Counted from the stretch's first letter, positions 1 to 9,045 are shown. The stretch is DNA of 64,000 nt from GCA-2733415 sp964276095 (GCA_964276095.1 CAXYDR010000003.1:496001-560000), one strand, 5' to 3'. Notes: generated by a model from the sequence alone, not told the origin. A program made the numbers and translations.

Positions 1-33
1 TTTTACATCTTAAATTCTAACTTTTTAAATTAG

Positions 34-41
34 TATATTTG
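34..41 (+). promoter_or_regulatory. -7 promoter element of map
   Basis: TATATTTG matches the Bacteroidota -7 consensus TAnnTTTG and lies 19 nt before the map ATG. No clear TTTG -33 element is visible at the usual spacing, so only the -7 half is supported. Confidence 0.55.
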
Positions 42-60
42 CGGTCAAACTTAGCTTACA

Positions 61-867
61 ATGATTAAATTAAAATCAAAAGAAGAAATAGAAATCATGC
101 GCGAAAGCGCCTTAGTGGTTTCAAAAACATTAGGGGTTATAGCTGGAGAAATAAAACCAGGGATAACTTCATTATATTTAGATAAATTAGCTGAAGAACA
201 TATTAGAGATTTAGGGGCTATTCCTGGATTTCTTGGTCTTTATGACTTTCCTAACACCTTATGTATTTCACCAAATGCACAAGTTGTACATGGTATACCT
301 AACAATAAACCATTAGTAGAAGGAGATATTCTATCTGTCGACTGTGGAGCAATATTAAACGGTTACTATGGTGACCATGCTTATACATTTGAAGTTGGAG
401 AAGTTGCTCCAGAAACAAAAAAATTACTTCAAGTAACTAAAGAAAGTTTATACGTAGGTATTAGAGAGCTTAAAGAAAATAACCGAGTTGGTGATGTTGG
501 TTTTGCAATACAAAAATACTGTGAAGACCGTGGATACGGTGTTGTTCGTGAACTAGTTGGTCATGGATTAGGTAAAACTATGCATGAAGATCCGCAAATG
601 CCTAATTACGGAAAACGAGGTAGAGGGAAAAAATTTAAAAACGGATTAGTAGTTGCTATTGAGCCAATGATAAACATGGGGACTCATAAAATTGAGCAAT
701 TACGTGACGGTTGGACCATTTTAACAGATGACAGAAAACCTTCTGCTCATTTTGAACATGATGTGGCTATTGTTGATGGAAAACCCCAATTACTTTCTAC
801 TTTCGATTATATCTATGAAGCTTTAGGTATTACAAGTACTGAAGAAGATGAATTCAGAAAGAGATAG
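61..867 (+). CDS. map: Type I methionine aminopeptidase
   Basis: Cytosolic metalloenzyme that removes the initiator methionine from nascent proteins. The 268-residue length is normal for type I enzymes. The active-site segments are all visible: VVHGIP (substrate His), SVDCGA and GDHAYTF (two Asp ligands), GHGLGKTMHE (His ligand), AIEPM and FEHDVAIV (Glu ligands). There is no N-terminal zinc-finger extension of the eukaryotic kind. The ATG follows a TAtaTTTG element with a short leader. A methyltransferase gene starts 12 nt after the stop, so the two probably share a transcript. Confidence 0.97.
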   Translation: MIKLKSKEEIEIMRESALVVSKTLGVIAGEIKPGITSLYLDKLAEEHIRDLGAIPGFLGLYDFPNTLCISPNAQVVHGIPNNKPLVEGDILSVDCGAILNGYYGDHAYTFEVGEVAPETKKLLQVTKESLYVGIRELKENNRVGDVGFAIQKYCEDRGYGVVRELVGHGLGKTMHEDPQMPNYGKRGRGKKFKNGLVVAIEPMINMGTHKIEQLRDGWTILTDDRKPSAHFEHDVAIVDGKPQLLSTFDYIYEALGITSTEEDEFRKR

Positions 868-879
868 AAATAATTCTTG

Positions 880-1653
880 ATGAAGAAAATCTTCAAAATA
901 ATATTGAACACGATACCTAGGCCCTTATTAATTAGGGTTAGCTATCTGGTTCGTCCTGTTTTAGCGTTCATCCTAAAAGGAAGTACTTTCACTGATCCTA
1001 TTGACGGAAAAAGCTTTAGTACTTTTCTTCCATACGGATATGGAAGTCAGAGAAACAACGTATTATCCCCTTCTACACTTTCATTAGAACGTCATAGACT
1101 ATTATGGCTTTATCTAAAAAATGAAACTGACTTTTTCAATAATACAGAAAGTAAAAAAGTATTACACTTTGCACCTGAACAATGTTTCTACAAACGTTTT
1201 AGAAATCAAAGTAATATTGAGTATACAACTACTGATTTACTTTCTCCGTTAGCTGATGTAAAAGCAGACATTTGTAATCTCCCATTTGAGGATAATAGTT
1301 ACGATATTATTTTCTGCAACCATGTTTTAGAACATATTCCTGATGATACTAAAGCGATGCAAGAATTATATAGGGTTTTAAAGCCTAAGGGAATGGCAAT
1401 ACTTCAAATCCCTCAAGAATTAGATCGTGAAACTACTTTTGAAGACAATACAATTACTAATAAAACAGAGCGAGCAAAAATATTTGGTCAATATGACCAT
1501 GTTCGTATATACGGCCGTGACTATTTCAATAAACTAAGAAGTATTGGGTTTATCGTTGAAGAGATTGATTACACTAATACTCTTTCTGATAATGATACAG
1601 ATAAATACTGTTTAGCAAAAGGAGAAATACTTCCCGTATGCTTTAAAGGTTAA
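880..1653 (+). CDS. Class I SAM-dependent methyltransferase
   Basis: Putative SAM-dependent methyltransferase of the Methyltransf_11 type, about 257 residues. The core shows KVLHFAPE in the motif I position (without the usual GxGxG), then ICNLPFEDNSYDIIFCNHVL and EHIPD, followed by YRVLKPKG, typical of this fold. The N-terminal 35 residues are basic and hydrophobic, which could be a membrane-associating segment. I chose the ATG at 880; a TTG directly before it is in frame but adds only one residue. The gene follows map by 12 nt. The substrate is not recognisable. A weak GC hairpin with a T run at 1731-1750 may end the transcript. Confidence 0.85.
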   Translation: MKKIFKIILNTIPRPLLIRVSYLVRPVLAFILKGSTFTDPIDGKSFSTFLPYGYGSQRNNVLSPSTLSLERHRLLWLYLKNETDFFNNTESKKVLHFAPEQCFYKRFRNQSNIEYTTTDLLSPLADVKADICNLPFEDNSYDIIFCNHVLEHIPDDTKAMQELYRVLKPKGMAILQIPQELDRETTFEDNTITNKTERAKIFGQYDHVRIYGRDYFNKLRSIGFIVEEIDYTNTLSDNDTDKYCLAKGEILPVCFKG

Positions 1654-1986
1654 ACCGTAGCGTTTATATTTCACAAAGCAATATACTTTTTAAACCATTA
1701 TTAAAACCCCTGCGTTTTATCGGTGATTTTGCACTCTTTATGGTGCTTTTTTTTATTCTTAAAAATGCACGCAACATTTTAGAACTACTAGACAACAATT
1801 ATTGCCACCTAATTAACATTTCCTTTATATTTATAATATCAAACTAAGTAACACTTTTACCCAAAAATGATTACAGGTCGTTATATCAGAGGGGAACCCC
1901 AACTCTTCTAATATAAAAAGACAAAGAAAAAAGCTTAGTATTTACATACTAAGCTTTTTTCTTTTATAAGATTCACATTTGTATTT
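1654..1986. other. Intergenic region with two hairpins
   Basis: This 333-base gap between convergent genes has no convincing coding frame. It contains a short GCAC/GTGC hairpin followed by eight T at 1731-1750 (possible terminator for the plus-strand gene), a GGGGAACCCC palindrome around 1891-1900, and a strong bidirectional terminator at 1926-1961. The 1860-1961 segment could be a small transcript ending at that terminator, but no promoter was identified for it. Confidence 0.5.
1926..1961. terminator. Bidirectional intrinsic terminator
   Basis: A perfect 15-bp stem (1926-1940 with 1947-1961) with a 6-nt loop and A/T runs on both sides. It lies 25 nt past the stop codon of the leftward apbE gene and can also stop rightward transcription. 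Confidence 0.85.
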
Positions 1987-2967
1987 CTATGGGAAATCAT
2001 TTAAACTTAGTGTTTTCAATAGCTTTTCCTTATCCTCATAAATAAAATACACCTGTAACTCAGGATGCTTTTTTAATAACTCTGTTACTTTTTCTATTCC
2101 CATTGCCTTAAAGGCAGTTGCATATGCATCAGCTTCCGCACAGGTTTGAGCAATTACAGACACACTTAGTATATTTGTTTTACTCGGATAACCTGTTTTT
2201 GCATTAATAATATGTGAATATTTAGCTCCATTTGCATCTACCTTAAATTTACGGTATACCCCAGAAGTAGCCATAGCAACATTTTCTAAGCTAATTACTT
2301 TTTTATGGCTTTGGGTTTTATCAAAATTAGGTTCTTCTATACCTACTCTCCATAAATTTGAAGATTCAATATTAATCCCTTTAGCAACAATTTCACCACC
2401 AATATCAATCAAATAATTTTGATGCCCTTTATTATTTAAAAACTCAGCAATTACATCTAGGCCATAACCTTTCCCTATTGCGTTGAAATCAATAAAGGCT
2501 TTTTTAGTGTTTTTAATTTTTCCTTCAGAAATTGTTACGTTATTAAAACCTACCGACTGCATTAAACTATCAATTTTAACACTATCTAACGCCACTACTT
2601 TACCTCCCGGTCCAAAATCCCATGCATTAACTAAAACACCAATAGTTGGGTCAAAAAAACCATTAGTCTCTTGATAAATTTCTTTTGAGACCTCAAATAC
2701 TTTTTTAAAATGACGATCAATTAAAACTGTAGAATCCCCCTTATTAATTTTTGAAATATCTGAAGTTGGTATATAAGTTGACATTGACTTATTTACTTCT
2801 GAAAAAAGACTATCGTATTGTTTAGAATAATCAACCTCCTCATTATCAAAAAACTGAATATTGTAATAGGTCCCGAAAACTTCGCCTGTTGTGAAATTAT
2901 TAATAGGTTTTGTTTCTTGTTTACAAGAGATAATTATCAATAAGAATAGAATCGCTGTTTTTTTCAT
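1987..2967 (-). CDS. apbE: FAD:protein FMN transferase (ApbE lipoprotein)
   Basis: ApbE attaches FMN through a phosphoester to Thr of target proteins such as NqrB and NqrC. The 326-residue sequence starts with a lipoprotein signal (hydrophobic stretch ending IIISC, lipid-bearing Cys at residue 15), so it acts on the periplasmic face of the inner membrane. Family motifs are present: GTYYNIQF, DFNAIGKGYG, IDIGGE, MATSGVYRKF, YSHIINAKTGYP and a late ADAYATAFK. It is the last gene of a leftward group with 11 nt to the small gene upstream. Its likely substrates, the Nqr subunits, are encoded 13 kb away in this window rather than next to it. Confidence 0.93.
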   Translation of the reverse strand: MKKTAILFLLIIISCKQETKPINNFTTGEVFGTYYNIQFFDNEEVDYSKQYDSLFSEVNKSMSTYIPTSDISKINKGDSTVLIDRHFKKVFEVSKEIYQETNGFFDPTIGVLVNAWDFGPGGKVVALDSVKIDSLMQSVGFNNVTISEGKIKNTKKAFIDFNAIGKGYGLDVIAEFLNNKGHQNYLIDIGGEIVAKGINIESSNLWRVGIEEPNFDKTQSHKKVISLENVAMATSGVYRKFKVDANGAKYSHIINAKTGYPSKTNILSVSVIAQTCAEADAYATAFKAMGIEKVTELLKKHPELQVYFIYEDKEKLLKTLSLNDFP

Positions 2968-2978
2968 TACTATATGTT

Positions 2979-3356
2979 TTAATTCATGTCTACATCAAGT
3001 GATTGTACACCTACATAGTCCAACAAATACGGTTGATTTAAGTACACTGGATCTCCTGTAACGTCTTTATTCCCCAAGCCTACCCCAGCATATAACACTT
3101 TTGCATCTTTACTTCTCGCATGCTCACGGAAAGTTTCCATCCACACTACATCATAATCATCTGGTGATTCCGGCATCAAAACGGCCTTTACAATCACAAA
3201 ATAATACTGAGCATTCTTATCGATACAAACATATTGTGGATTTCTTTTCAACTGGCTATTAATTGCTACAAACTCGTAACCTTGCGCTTCAAGATCTTTA
3301 CCAACAATATTCATTGCTAGATTATGCAGTTCCTGTTTATTAAGTGGTTTTGACAT
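2979..3356 (-). CDS. Conserved small protein next to apbE
   Basis: A 125-residue soluble protein without signal peptide or membrane segment. I do not recognise a characterised domain. From memory, homologues sit beside apbE in Flavobacteria and are sometimes labelled as an NqrF-like subunit, but this protein has no 2Fe-2S cysteine motif (one Cys only) and no FAD or NADH site, so that label looks unjustified. It ends 11 nt before apbE and begins 32 nt after the DUF4249 gene. The conserved pairing suggests a link to flavinylation or Nqr biogenesis, which is inference. Confidence 0.75.
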   Translation of the reverse strand: MSKPLNKQELHNLAMNIVGKDLEAQGYEFVAINSQLKRNPQYVCIDKNAQYYFVIVKAVLMPESPDDYDVVWMETFREHARSKDAKVLYAGVGLGNKDVTGDPVYLNQPYLLDYVGVQSLDVDMN

Positions 3357-3388
3357 TTGAGTTTAAAATTTGGTTGATAGATAAATAT

Positions 3389-4234
3389 TTATTGTACCGT
3401 GTATTGTGTATTATCTAATTCAGTCAATCTAAAATAACCATACGGGGTATTTATTGCATTAGTTTTGTTAACACAATTTCCATTAACAGGAGCTGGCGTT
3501 GTACTAAATGGACCTTGGCCTTCTGTTTGCTGCAATAAAAGAGACATATAATTATAATACTGTTCAGATATACCAATAAGTTCAATATTAACTTCATCTC
3601 CAGGGTTCAGAGCATCTAAATCACTATCTTCATCATCCTTCTCAAAGAAAATAGTCATTTCATTCCCATTGGTAAACTCATCCTTTATTGTTATAAAATA
3701 AGGAAGCACATCTGTTGTTTGCTGAAACTTAATTAAATAGTAATTTTCTTCAAGGACTGGGTCATTAAAAAAAATATTTACTTCAATTAAAGAATCATCA
3801 AAACCACCTGCAATGGTCTGGTTAATATTAGAAATAGACGCTACTGATTTAAAGGTTTCAACTGATGAATATTGCTCCCCTTCATATGCTATATCTAGTC
3901 GATACTCTGTGTTTAATTCTGGAGAAAAACTATTAGTTGTATAGGTCCCATCACTATTATCCGTAAAAACAAAAATAGTACTATCTACAAGATTCATTAC
4001 TTGAACATTTGCACCTACAGCAGGCACATTGTTTTGTAATGAAAAATAAGGAGTTGATAGCGATAATTTAATTAATTGTTCATTTCCAGAAGTACCTTTT
4101 TCCCAGTTTATACTTGCATCAATAACTAACTTGGGTGTTTCATTAGGAACGTCTATGTCCACAACATCTTCGCATGATAAAAGAAATACACTAAATATCA
4201 CTAACAAATAATTTATAATAAAAAATCTTCTCAT
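3389..4234 (-). CDS. DUF4249 lipoprotein
   Basis: A 281-residue outer-membrane lipoprotein with signal sequence ending LLSC (Cys at about residue 21) and an acidic EDVVDIDVP start, characteristic of DUF4249 proteins. The family is Bacteroidota-specific and is commonly encoded beside TonB-dependent receptors. The TonB receptor gene is directly upstream here with a 13-nt gap. By context it is likely a surface-exposed partner of that receptor, but the ligand is unknown. The remainder is beta-rich and immunoglobulin-like in composition, with no catalytic motif. Confidence 0.85.
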   Translation of the reverse strand: MRRFFIINYLLVIFSVFLLSCEDVVDIDVPNETPKLVIDASINWEKGTSGNEQLIKLSLSTPYFSLQNNVPAVGANVQVMNLVDSTIFVFTDNSDGTYTTNSFSPELNTEYRLDIAYEGEQYSSVETFKSVASISNINQTIAGGFDDSLIEVNIFFNDPVLEENYYLIKFQQTTDVLPYFITIKDEFTNGNEMTIFFEKDDEDSDLDALNPGDEVNIELIGISEQYYNYMSLLLQQTEGQGPFSTTPAPVNGNCVNKTNAINTPYGYFRLTELDNTQYTVQ

Positions 4235-4247
4235 AACTATAGTATAT

Positions 4248-6623
4248 TTAAAACTTAAAATTATAAGTTATAGCTGGAACTACACCAAATATCGATGTTC
4301 TAATTGCCTCATTAAAACCTGTTTTTTCATCCTGTCTAAAAGAAATTGACGCTGCATTTTTTCTGTTATATAAATTATACACACCAAAAATCCATTCACT
4401 TTTCCATTTTTTATTCTTATTTTTTCTAGGAGTTAAAGTTGCCGAAAGGTCTAATCTATGGTAAGCTGGCAATCTATTGGCATTCCTCTCGTCATAACTA
4501 GCTATTGACAAGCCTTGGTACTGATATTGACCGTTTGGATAAGTTACTGGTCTTCCTGTTTGATAAATTACATTCGCTCCAAATTGCCATTTATCGTTTA
4601 ATTTATAATTACCTGTTACGGATACATCATGAGGACGATCAAAACTTGTATTATACCATTCCCCGTTATTAATACCTAATCCTCCTGCTTCACCTCCTTT
4701 AGTCTGTTGCTCAGATTTTGATAATGTATATGCAATCCAACCAGTTAAGCTTCCTTTATTTTTTTGAAATTGTAATTCCAAACCATAAGCTCTCATTTTT
4801 CCATTGAGTAATTGAGTTTCAATATAATCCTGAGCTATTAAATCAGAGCCATCAATATAATCAAGTCTATTCTCTATGTTTTTGTAATATGTTTCTGCTG
4901 AAAAAGAATATTTGCTCTCATTAATATTTTTGAAATAACCTACAGCATATTGATCAGCTAATTGTGGTTTAATAAATTTACCACTAGGAGCCCAAACATC
5001 CAGTGGAGTAACAGATGACGTATTAGAAATTAAATGTAAATATTGAGCCATCCGATTATAACTTACTTTTACAGATGCTGTATTACTTAACTGATATGAC
5101 AGTGCTAAACGAGGCTCAATATTGCCATAGTTTTTAATCGATTTATTTTTAGCAAAACTAGTTACACTAATATTATCAGTACTTTCATATATTTTAAGCT
5201 CCTCATTATATGTAACTGGAAGCCCGTTTGCATAATTCCCAACCTTATCTTCACCTAACCTCATAAAATAACTATATCTAAATCCGTAGTTAGCAGTTAA
5301 CTTTGGTGTTATTTTATGATTCATTGCTATATACAAACCATTTTCCAAGGCTTGCTTATTTTGTAATTTTCTATAATTAATACTTGATTCGGAAGAGGAC
5401 GGAAGCACCTCTCCAGGATTAAACTTGTAATAAATGCTACTTACTCCGTAATTTAACGTGATTTTATTTGACAAGTAATGTTTTAAATCATACTTAAAAT
5501 TATAATTCTTAATATCAGACTCCCAATCAAGTTTTATAAACTCTAGACCTAAATTGTAATCATATTTACTATAGATTAGTGATAAGTTGGAAAATAATTT
5601 ATTCGAAAAAATATGATTCCACCTTGCATTTAAAGAAGTGTTACCATAAGTATTATTAAACGCATTTTCAAATTTAAATATATCCTGACCAAGATATCCA
5701 GAAAAATAAACTTTATCTTTTTTACTTAAAGAATAACCGGCTTTTAAATTTAAGTCATAAAAATAAGCAACATTCCCTTTCTGTTCTTCAGAGAAATTTA
5801 AAAACAAATGCCCATAAGACGCTCTTCCAGCTGCTAAAAAAGCTCCTTTATCTTTTTTGATTGGGCCTTCAGCCAATAATCTACTAGATATAACACCTAT
5901 ACCTCCATTTAAATGAAACTGTTTTTGATTCCCATCTTTCTGCCTAACATCTAATACAGAAGATACCCTCCCTCCGTATTCTGCGGGGATTCCACCTTTA
6001 TATAAGGTAACATCCTTGATTACATCATTATTAAATACAGAGAAAAATCCAAATAAATGTGATGAATTGTAAATTATAGCTTCATCAAGCAATACTAAAT
6101 TTTGATCAGAGGCACCACCGCGAACATTGAATCCGGCTGTTCCTTCTCCACCATTTGTTACTCCCGGAAGTAATTGAATAGATTTTAATACATCCACCTC
6201 CCCTAGAACAACAGGTATTTGCTTAATCGTTTTTGCTTTCAGATTAGTGCTACTCATTTGAGCAGCCTTTATATTTAAGCGTTCCTTGTCTTTGGTTTTG
6301 ATAACAACCTCGTCTAAAACACCTGAATCTTCCCCCAAACCAAAATTTAGGGATATGTCATCTATTAAGTCTATACTTTTAACTATTGTTTCATAGCCTA
6401 CGAAACTAAAAACAATATTTTGTTTACCAGATGTAATAGTTAAAGAATAGAAACCATACTGATTAGTTACAGTTCCAACTGAAGTACCTTTAACATATAC
6501 GGTCGCACCTAATAAAGTTTCTCCAGTTTTAACATCAGTAACTACACCATTAATTGTATGTTTTTCTTGAGCTTGTAAACCGAGGGCTAACAATAAAAAA
6601 TGAATTATTAAAACATACTTCAT
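4248..6623 (-). CDS. TonB-dependent receptor with carboxypeptidase-like N-domain
   Basis: A 791-residue outer-membrane TonB-dependent receptor. It starts with a signal peptide (cleavage near LQAQ, residue 19), then a CarboxypepD_reg-like domain at about 20-105 (INGVVTDVKTGETLLGA, GTVTNQYGFYSL), a plug domain at about 130-235 (VLKSIQLLPGVTNGGEG, FNVRGGASDQNLVLLD, YGGRVSSVLDV), and a beta-barrel ending in an aromatic residue (AITYNFKF). It is co-encoded with the DUF4249 lipoprotein downstream, the usual flavobacterial receptor/lipoprotein pairing. No substrate can be deduced. It lies 14 nt after the DEAD-box helicase gene, an accidental-looking neighbour. Confidence 0.94.
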   Translation of the reverse strand: MKYVLIIHFLLLALGLQAQEKHTINGVVTDVKTGETLLGATVYVKGTSVGTVTNQYGFYSLTITSGKQNIVFSFVGYETIVKSIDLIDDISLNFGLGEDSGVLDEVVIKTKDKERLNIKAAQMSSTNLKAKTIKQIPVVLGEVDVLKSIQLLPGVTNGGEGTAGFNVRGGASDQNLVLLDEAIIYNSSHLFGFFSVFNNDVIKDVTLYKGGIPAEYGGRVSSVLDVRQKDGNQKQFHLNGGIGVISSRLLAEGPIKKDKGAFLAAGRASYGHLFLNFSEEQKGNVAYFYDLNLKAGYSLSKKDKVYFSGYLGQDIFKFENAFNNTYGNTSLNARWNHIFSNKLFSNLSLIYSKYDYNLGLEFIKLDWESDIKNYNFKYDLKHYLSNKITLNYGVSSIYYKFNPGEVLPSSSESSINYRKLQNKQALENGLYIAMNHKITPKLTANYGFRYSYFMRLGEDKVGNYANGLPVTYNEELKIYESTDNISVTSFAKNKSIKNYGNIEPRLALSYQLSNTASVKVSYNRMAQYLHLISNTSSVTPLDVWAPSGKFIKPQLADQYAVGYFKNINESKYSFSAETYYKNIENRLDYIDGSDLIAQDYIETQLLNGKMRAYGLELQFQKNKGSLTGWIAYTLSKSEQQTKGGEAGGLGINNGEWYNTSFDRPHDVSVTGNYKLNDKWQFGANVIYQTGRPVTYPNGQYQYQGLSIASYDERNANRLPAYHRLDLSATLTPRKNKNKKWKSEWIFGVYNLYNRKNAASISFRQDEKTGFNEAIRTSIFGVVPAITYNFKF

Positions 6624-6637
6624 ACAATGATTAATTT

Positions 6638-8005
6638 CTAGTATTTACCTTTCTTTTTATTACGTAAGTTATAACTTTTATCCCCTCTAGTTTTAGGTTT
6701 TTTGTACTTTTCAGCAATTATGAATTTATAAGAACCTCCTAAATTCTCTTTGGAATTTTTTTCAGATTTCTCATGAAAAGCTGGCCCAGGTGCATCTTCA
6801 TCTTTTGGTTTTGTATGCGGGTTATTATGTTCAATATGCTTTGGACGCTCTTCTGGAGTTAAGCGCTCTGAGATTTCTACATCTTCTGGAAATTCCATTT
6901 TTGGAATTTCATAATTCATTAACTCTTCAATAGCGTCTTTATCTTCCTGCTCCTTTGGAGTTGAAAACAATATCGTTTTCCCTTCATGTTCAGCTCTACC
7001 TGTTCTACCAATTCTGTGCATGTAGTTTTCGGCAAAGTTTGGTGTGTCAAAGTTAATTACATGAGAAATTTCATCTAAATCTAAACCACGTGCCATTACA
7101 TCGGTAGCTACTAATATTCTATTTTCTCCTTCATCAAACTGACGAATAGAACGTATTCTATAATTTTGGGTTTTATTGGAATGTATTACACATACATCTG
7201 ATCCAAATATTTCTTCTACAGCTTCAAATAGTCTATCAGCACTTTTTTTGTTAGAAACAAAAACCAATACTTTACTAAAAGTTTGTTTATCACTAATTAT
7301 ATGTGCTAATAAATTTACTTTTGTATAAAAGTTAGGTACATCATAGCATTGTTGTCCAATATTATCAAGTGGTGTACCACTTACAGCAATAGATATTTTT
7401 TCTGGTGATCTGAAAAAATCAGTAATTAGAGCATCTACATCATCTGTCATCGTTGCAGAAAACATAATATTTTGTCTCTTAGAAGGCAATACATCAAATA
7501 TATTTAATAACTGAAAACGGAACCCTAAGTCAAGCATTACATCAACTTCATCAATCACTAATTTTTGAATTGATTTTAATTGAATAGCTCTACTAATAGC
7601 TAAATCGTATAAACGACCAGGAGTTGCCACAATAATATCAGTCCCTTGGGCTACAGCCATTTTTTGAGTATTGATGTTTGCTCCACCATATACTCCTAAT
7701 ACACGAACATTAATATATTCAGCAAGTTTTTCAATTTCTTCAGCAACTTGCAATACTAATTCACGTGTAGGAACTAAAACCAATACTCTTGGGTTTACTT
7801 GCTTCGAAAATTTTAGATCACGAAGTATAGGCATCATGTAGGCAAAGGTTTTCCCAGTACCCGTTTGTGCAATACCAACAATATCCTTACCTGAGCGTAC
7901 AACATTAAATGCTTCGGCTTGTATAGGTGTTGGATGTTCAAACCCCATATCGTCAATTGCATATTGCAACTGATTAGATAAATTCAATTCTTTAAACGTA
8001 ATCAT
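6638..8005 (-). CDS. DEAD-box RNA helicase
   Basis: ATP-dependent RNA helicase of 455 residues, cytosolic, likely acting in ribosome assembly or mRNA turnover. The motifs occur in order: Q-motif region (FEHPTPIQAEAF), AQTGTGKT, PTRELVLQ, TPGRL, DEVD (a variant of DEAD), SAT, and HRIGRTGRAEHEGK. The C-terminal 90 residues are charged and end in a basic tail (NLRNKKKGKY), typical of flavobacterial RhlE/DbpA-type proteins. I place the start at 8005. An upstream ATG at 8050 would add 15 residues, but a complete promoter (8022-8051) lies inside that extension. Confidence 0.95.
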   Translation of the reverse strand: MITFKELNLSNQLQYAIDDMGFEHPTPIQAEAFNVVRSGKDIVGIAQTGTGKTFAYMMPILRDLKFSKQVNPRVLVLVPTRELVLQVAEEIEKLAEYINVRVLGVYGGANINTQKMAVAQGTDIIVATPGRLYDLAISRAIQLKSIQKLVIDEVDVMLDLGFRFQLLNIFDVLPSKRQNIMFSATMTDDVDALITDFFRSPEKISIAVSGTPLDNIGQQCYDVPNFYTKVNLLAHIISDKQTFSKVLVFVSNKKSADRLFEAVEEIFGSDVCVIHSNKTQNYRIRSIRQFDEGENRILVATDVMARGLDLDEISHVINFDTPNFAENYMHRIGRTGRAEHEGKTILFSTPKEQEDKDAIEELMNYEIPKMEFPEDVEISERLTPEERPKHIEHNNPHTKPKDEDAPGPAFHEKSEKNSKENLGGSYKFIIAEKYKKPKTRGDKSYNLRNKKKGKY

Positions 8006-8021
8006 TCCTACAAATTTTCTG

Positions 8022-8051
8022 CAAAGGTACGCTTTTATTAATAGCTGCAAA
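8022..8051 (-). promoter_or_regulatory. Promoter of DEAD-box helicase gene
   Basis: Reading leftward, TTTG (8051-8048), an 18-nt spacer, then TACCTTTG (8029-8022), matching the Bacteroidota TTTG/TAnnTTTG promoter. It lies 16 nt before the ATG at 8005 and decides that start over the one at 8050. Confidence 0.75.
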
Positions 8052-8054
8052 CCA

Positions 8055-8091
8055 TAAAAAAAGGCTCGTTTAACTTAATAAACGAACCTTT
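8055..8091 (-). terminator. Terminator of T9SS cargo gene 8111-8944
   Basis: A 13-bp stem (8060-8072 with 8079-8091; one G-U pair in the leftward transcript) with a 6-nt loop is followed in the leftward direction by a run of seven T. It ends the transcript of the gene to its right, just before the helicase promoter. Confidence 0.8.
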
Positions 8092-8110
8092 GTATTTTAA
8101 TGATTGATTA

Positions 8111-8944
8111 TTATTTAATCACCAATCTTTTTACTTCTTTTGATACTTCTGATTCTATTGATACCAAATACAATCCTGAAGTTAATGCAGAAACATTAAT
8201 AGCTGCTCCAGAATAATCTGATACAGAAAGTATTTCCTTTCCACTAATACTATAAATAGATACTTTCGCTTCTGCTTTTAAACCTGCTACAGAAAAAGTG
8301 TCTGATGAAGGATTAGGATATATAGAAAATTTATAATCAGTTAACTCAACATCGTTTATTGCTAAAAGAGAAAAATCGAAAAAAGGAGTTCCTGATAATC
8401 CAGAAGCGCTGGCTACAGTTGGGTTAAATGTATCTGTATTAGTAGTGTCAGCAGTCAAATAAACTTCTAGTGCACCTCCAAAGGCATCACCTAATACTGA
8501 ATCATTTGCTACTATTCTAAGTTCTCCAACCGTTGGCGCTCCGTTCACTTGTATAGTTGCTATCATGTTAGGTAAGCCTGTAGCAGGTAAATTTGGTAAA
8601 TTAACAGTTGCTCCTAAAGTTTCTGTAATCAAAAAACCTTTATGACCGGTTATAGTAGGGTCTAACGCTGTTACATCACCTGAAGTAAAAGGACTAGTTC
8701 CAGGTGCAGGCCCTAAAGAAGACTGAATTGTCATTGTTGCAGCATCAGGAAGTAAAATAGTAAAACCATAACTCTGTACCTCAGTAACTTCATTTGTTCC
8801 ACCACCAGTAGCTACTGCAGCAATCGTAAAGTTATAACCACCATTATCTATTAAAGTATAGGTGTATGTGTTTTGTGCGCTTAATTGAATTGAGAATAAA
8901 GCTATTACTAAAACTAGTAATGCATTTAATGTAATTTTTTTCAT
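8111..8944 (-). CDS. Secreted protein with T9SS type A sorting domain
   Basis: A 277-residue exported protein of unknown function. A Sec signal peptide (residues 1-23, cleavage near LSAQ) is followed by a beta-rich domain of about 170 residues. The end is a type A T9SS sorting domain of about 75 residues (FSIYPNPSSDTF, VSIYSISGKEI, LTSGLYLVSI, ending KRLVIK). The product should cross the outer membrane by the type IX system and be cleaved or anchored to the surface. No enzymatic motif is visible. It has its own terminator (8055-8091) and a tandem 18-nt repeat in the leader at 8953-8988. Confidence 0.88.
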   Translation of the reverse strand: MKKITLNALLVLVIALFSIQLSAQNTYTYTLIDNGGYNFTIAAVATGGGTNEVTEVQSYGFTILLPDAATMTIQSSLGPAPGTSPFTSGDVTALDPTITGHKGFLITETLGATVNLPNLPATGLPNMIATIQVNGAPTVGELRIVANDSVLGDAFGGALEVYLTADTTNTDTFNPTVASASGLSGTPFFDFSLLAINDVELTDYKFSIYPNPSSDTFSVAGLKAEAKVSIYSISGKEILSVSDYSGAAINVSALTSGLYLVSIESEVSKEVKRLVIK

Positions 8945-8952
8945 GTTTGTGT

Positions 8953-8988
8953 TTTTTTAATGATTTGGGTTTTTTTAATGATTTGGGT
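8953..8988 (-). repeat. Tandem 18-nt duplication in leader of T9SS cargo gene
   Basis: Two exact adjacent copies of an 18-nt unit (8953-8970 and 8971-8988). In the transcript direction each contains ACCCAAATCATT followed by an A run. They lie between the preceding terminator and the ATG at 8944, so they form most of the 5' leader. Confidence 0.9.
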
Positions 8989-8994
8989 TTAAAA

Positions 8995-9035
8995 AATATC
9001 GTTATGCATTTAAAATATTAATGCATAACGATATT
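8995..9035 (-). terminator. Terminator after M43 protease gene
   Basis: A perfect 16-bp inverted repeat (8995-9010 with 9020-9035) with a 9-nt loop is followed leftward by T-rich sequence. It lies just past the stop of the gene at 9046-12300. The stem is AT-rich, so strength is uncertain. Confidence 0.7.
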
Positions 9036-9045
9036 AAATTTTTAT

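Noticed and set aside
2979..3356. Naming the small protein NqrF-like
   Set aside because: It lacks 2Fe-2S cysteines and FAD/NADH motifs; the true NqrF is at 15364-16677.
8006..8050. N-terminal extension of the DEAD-box helicase
   Set aside because: The extension would contain a complete promoter, and the added residues do not fit the family.
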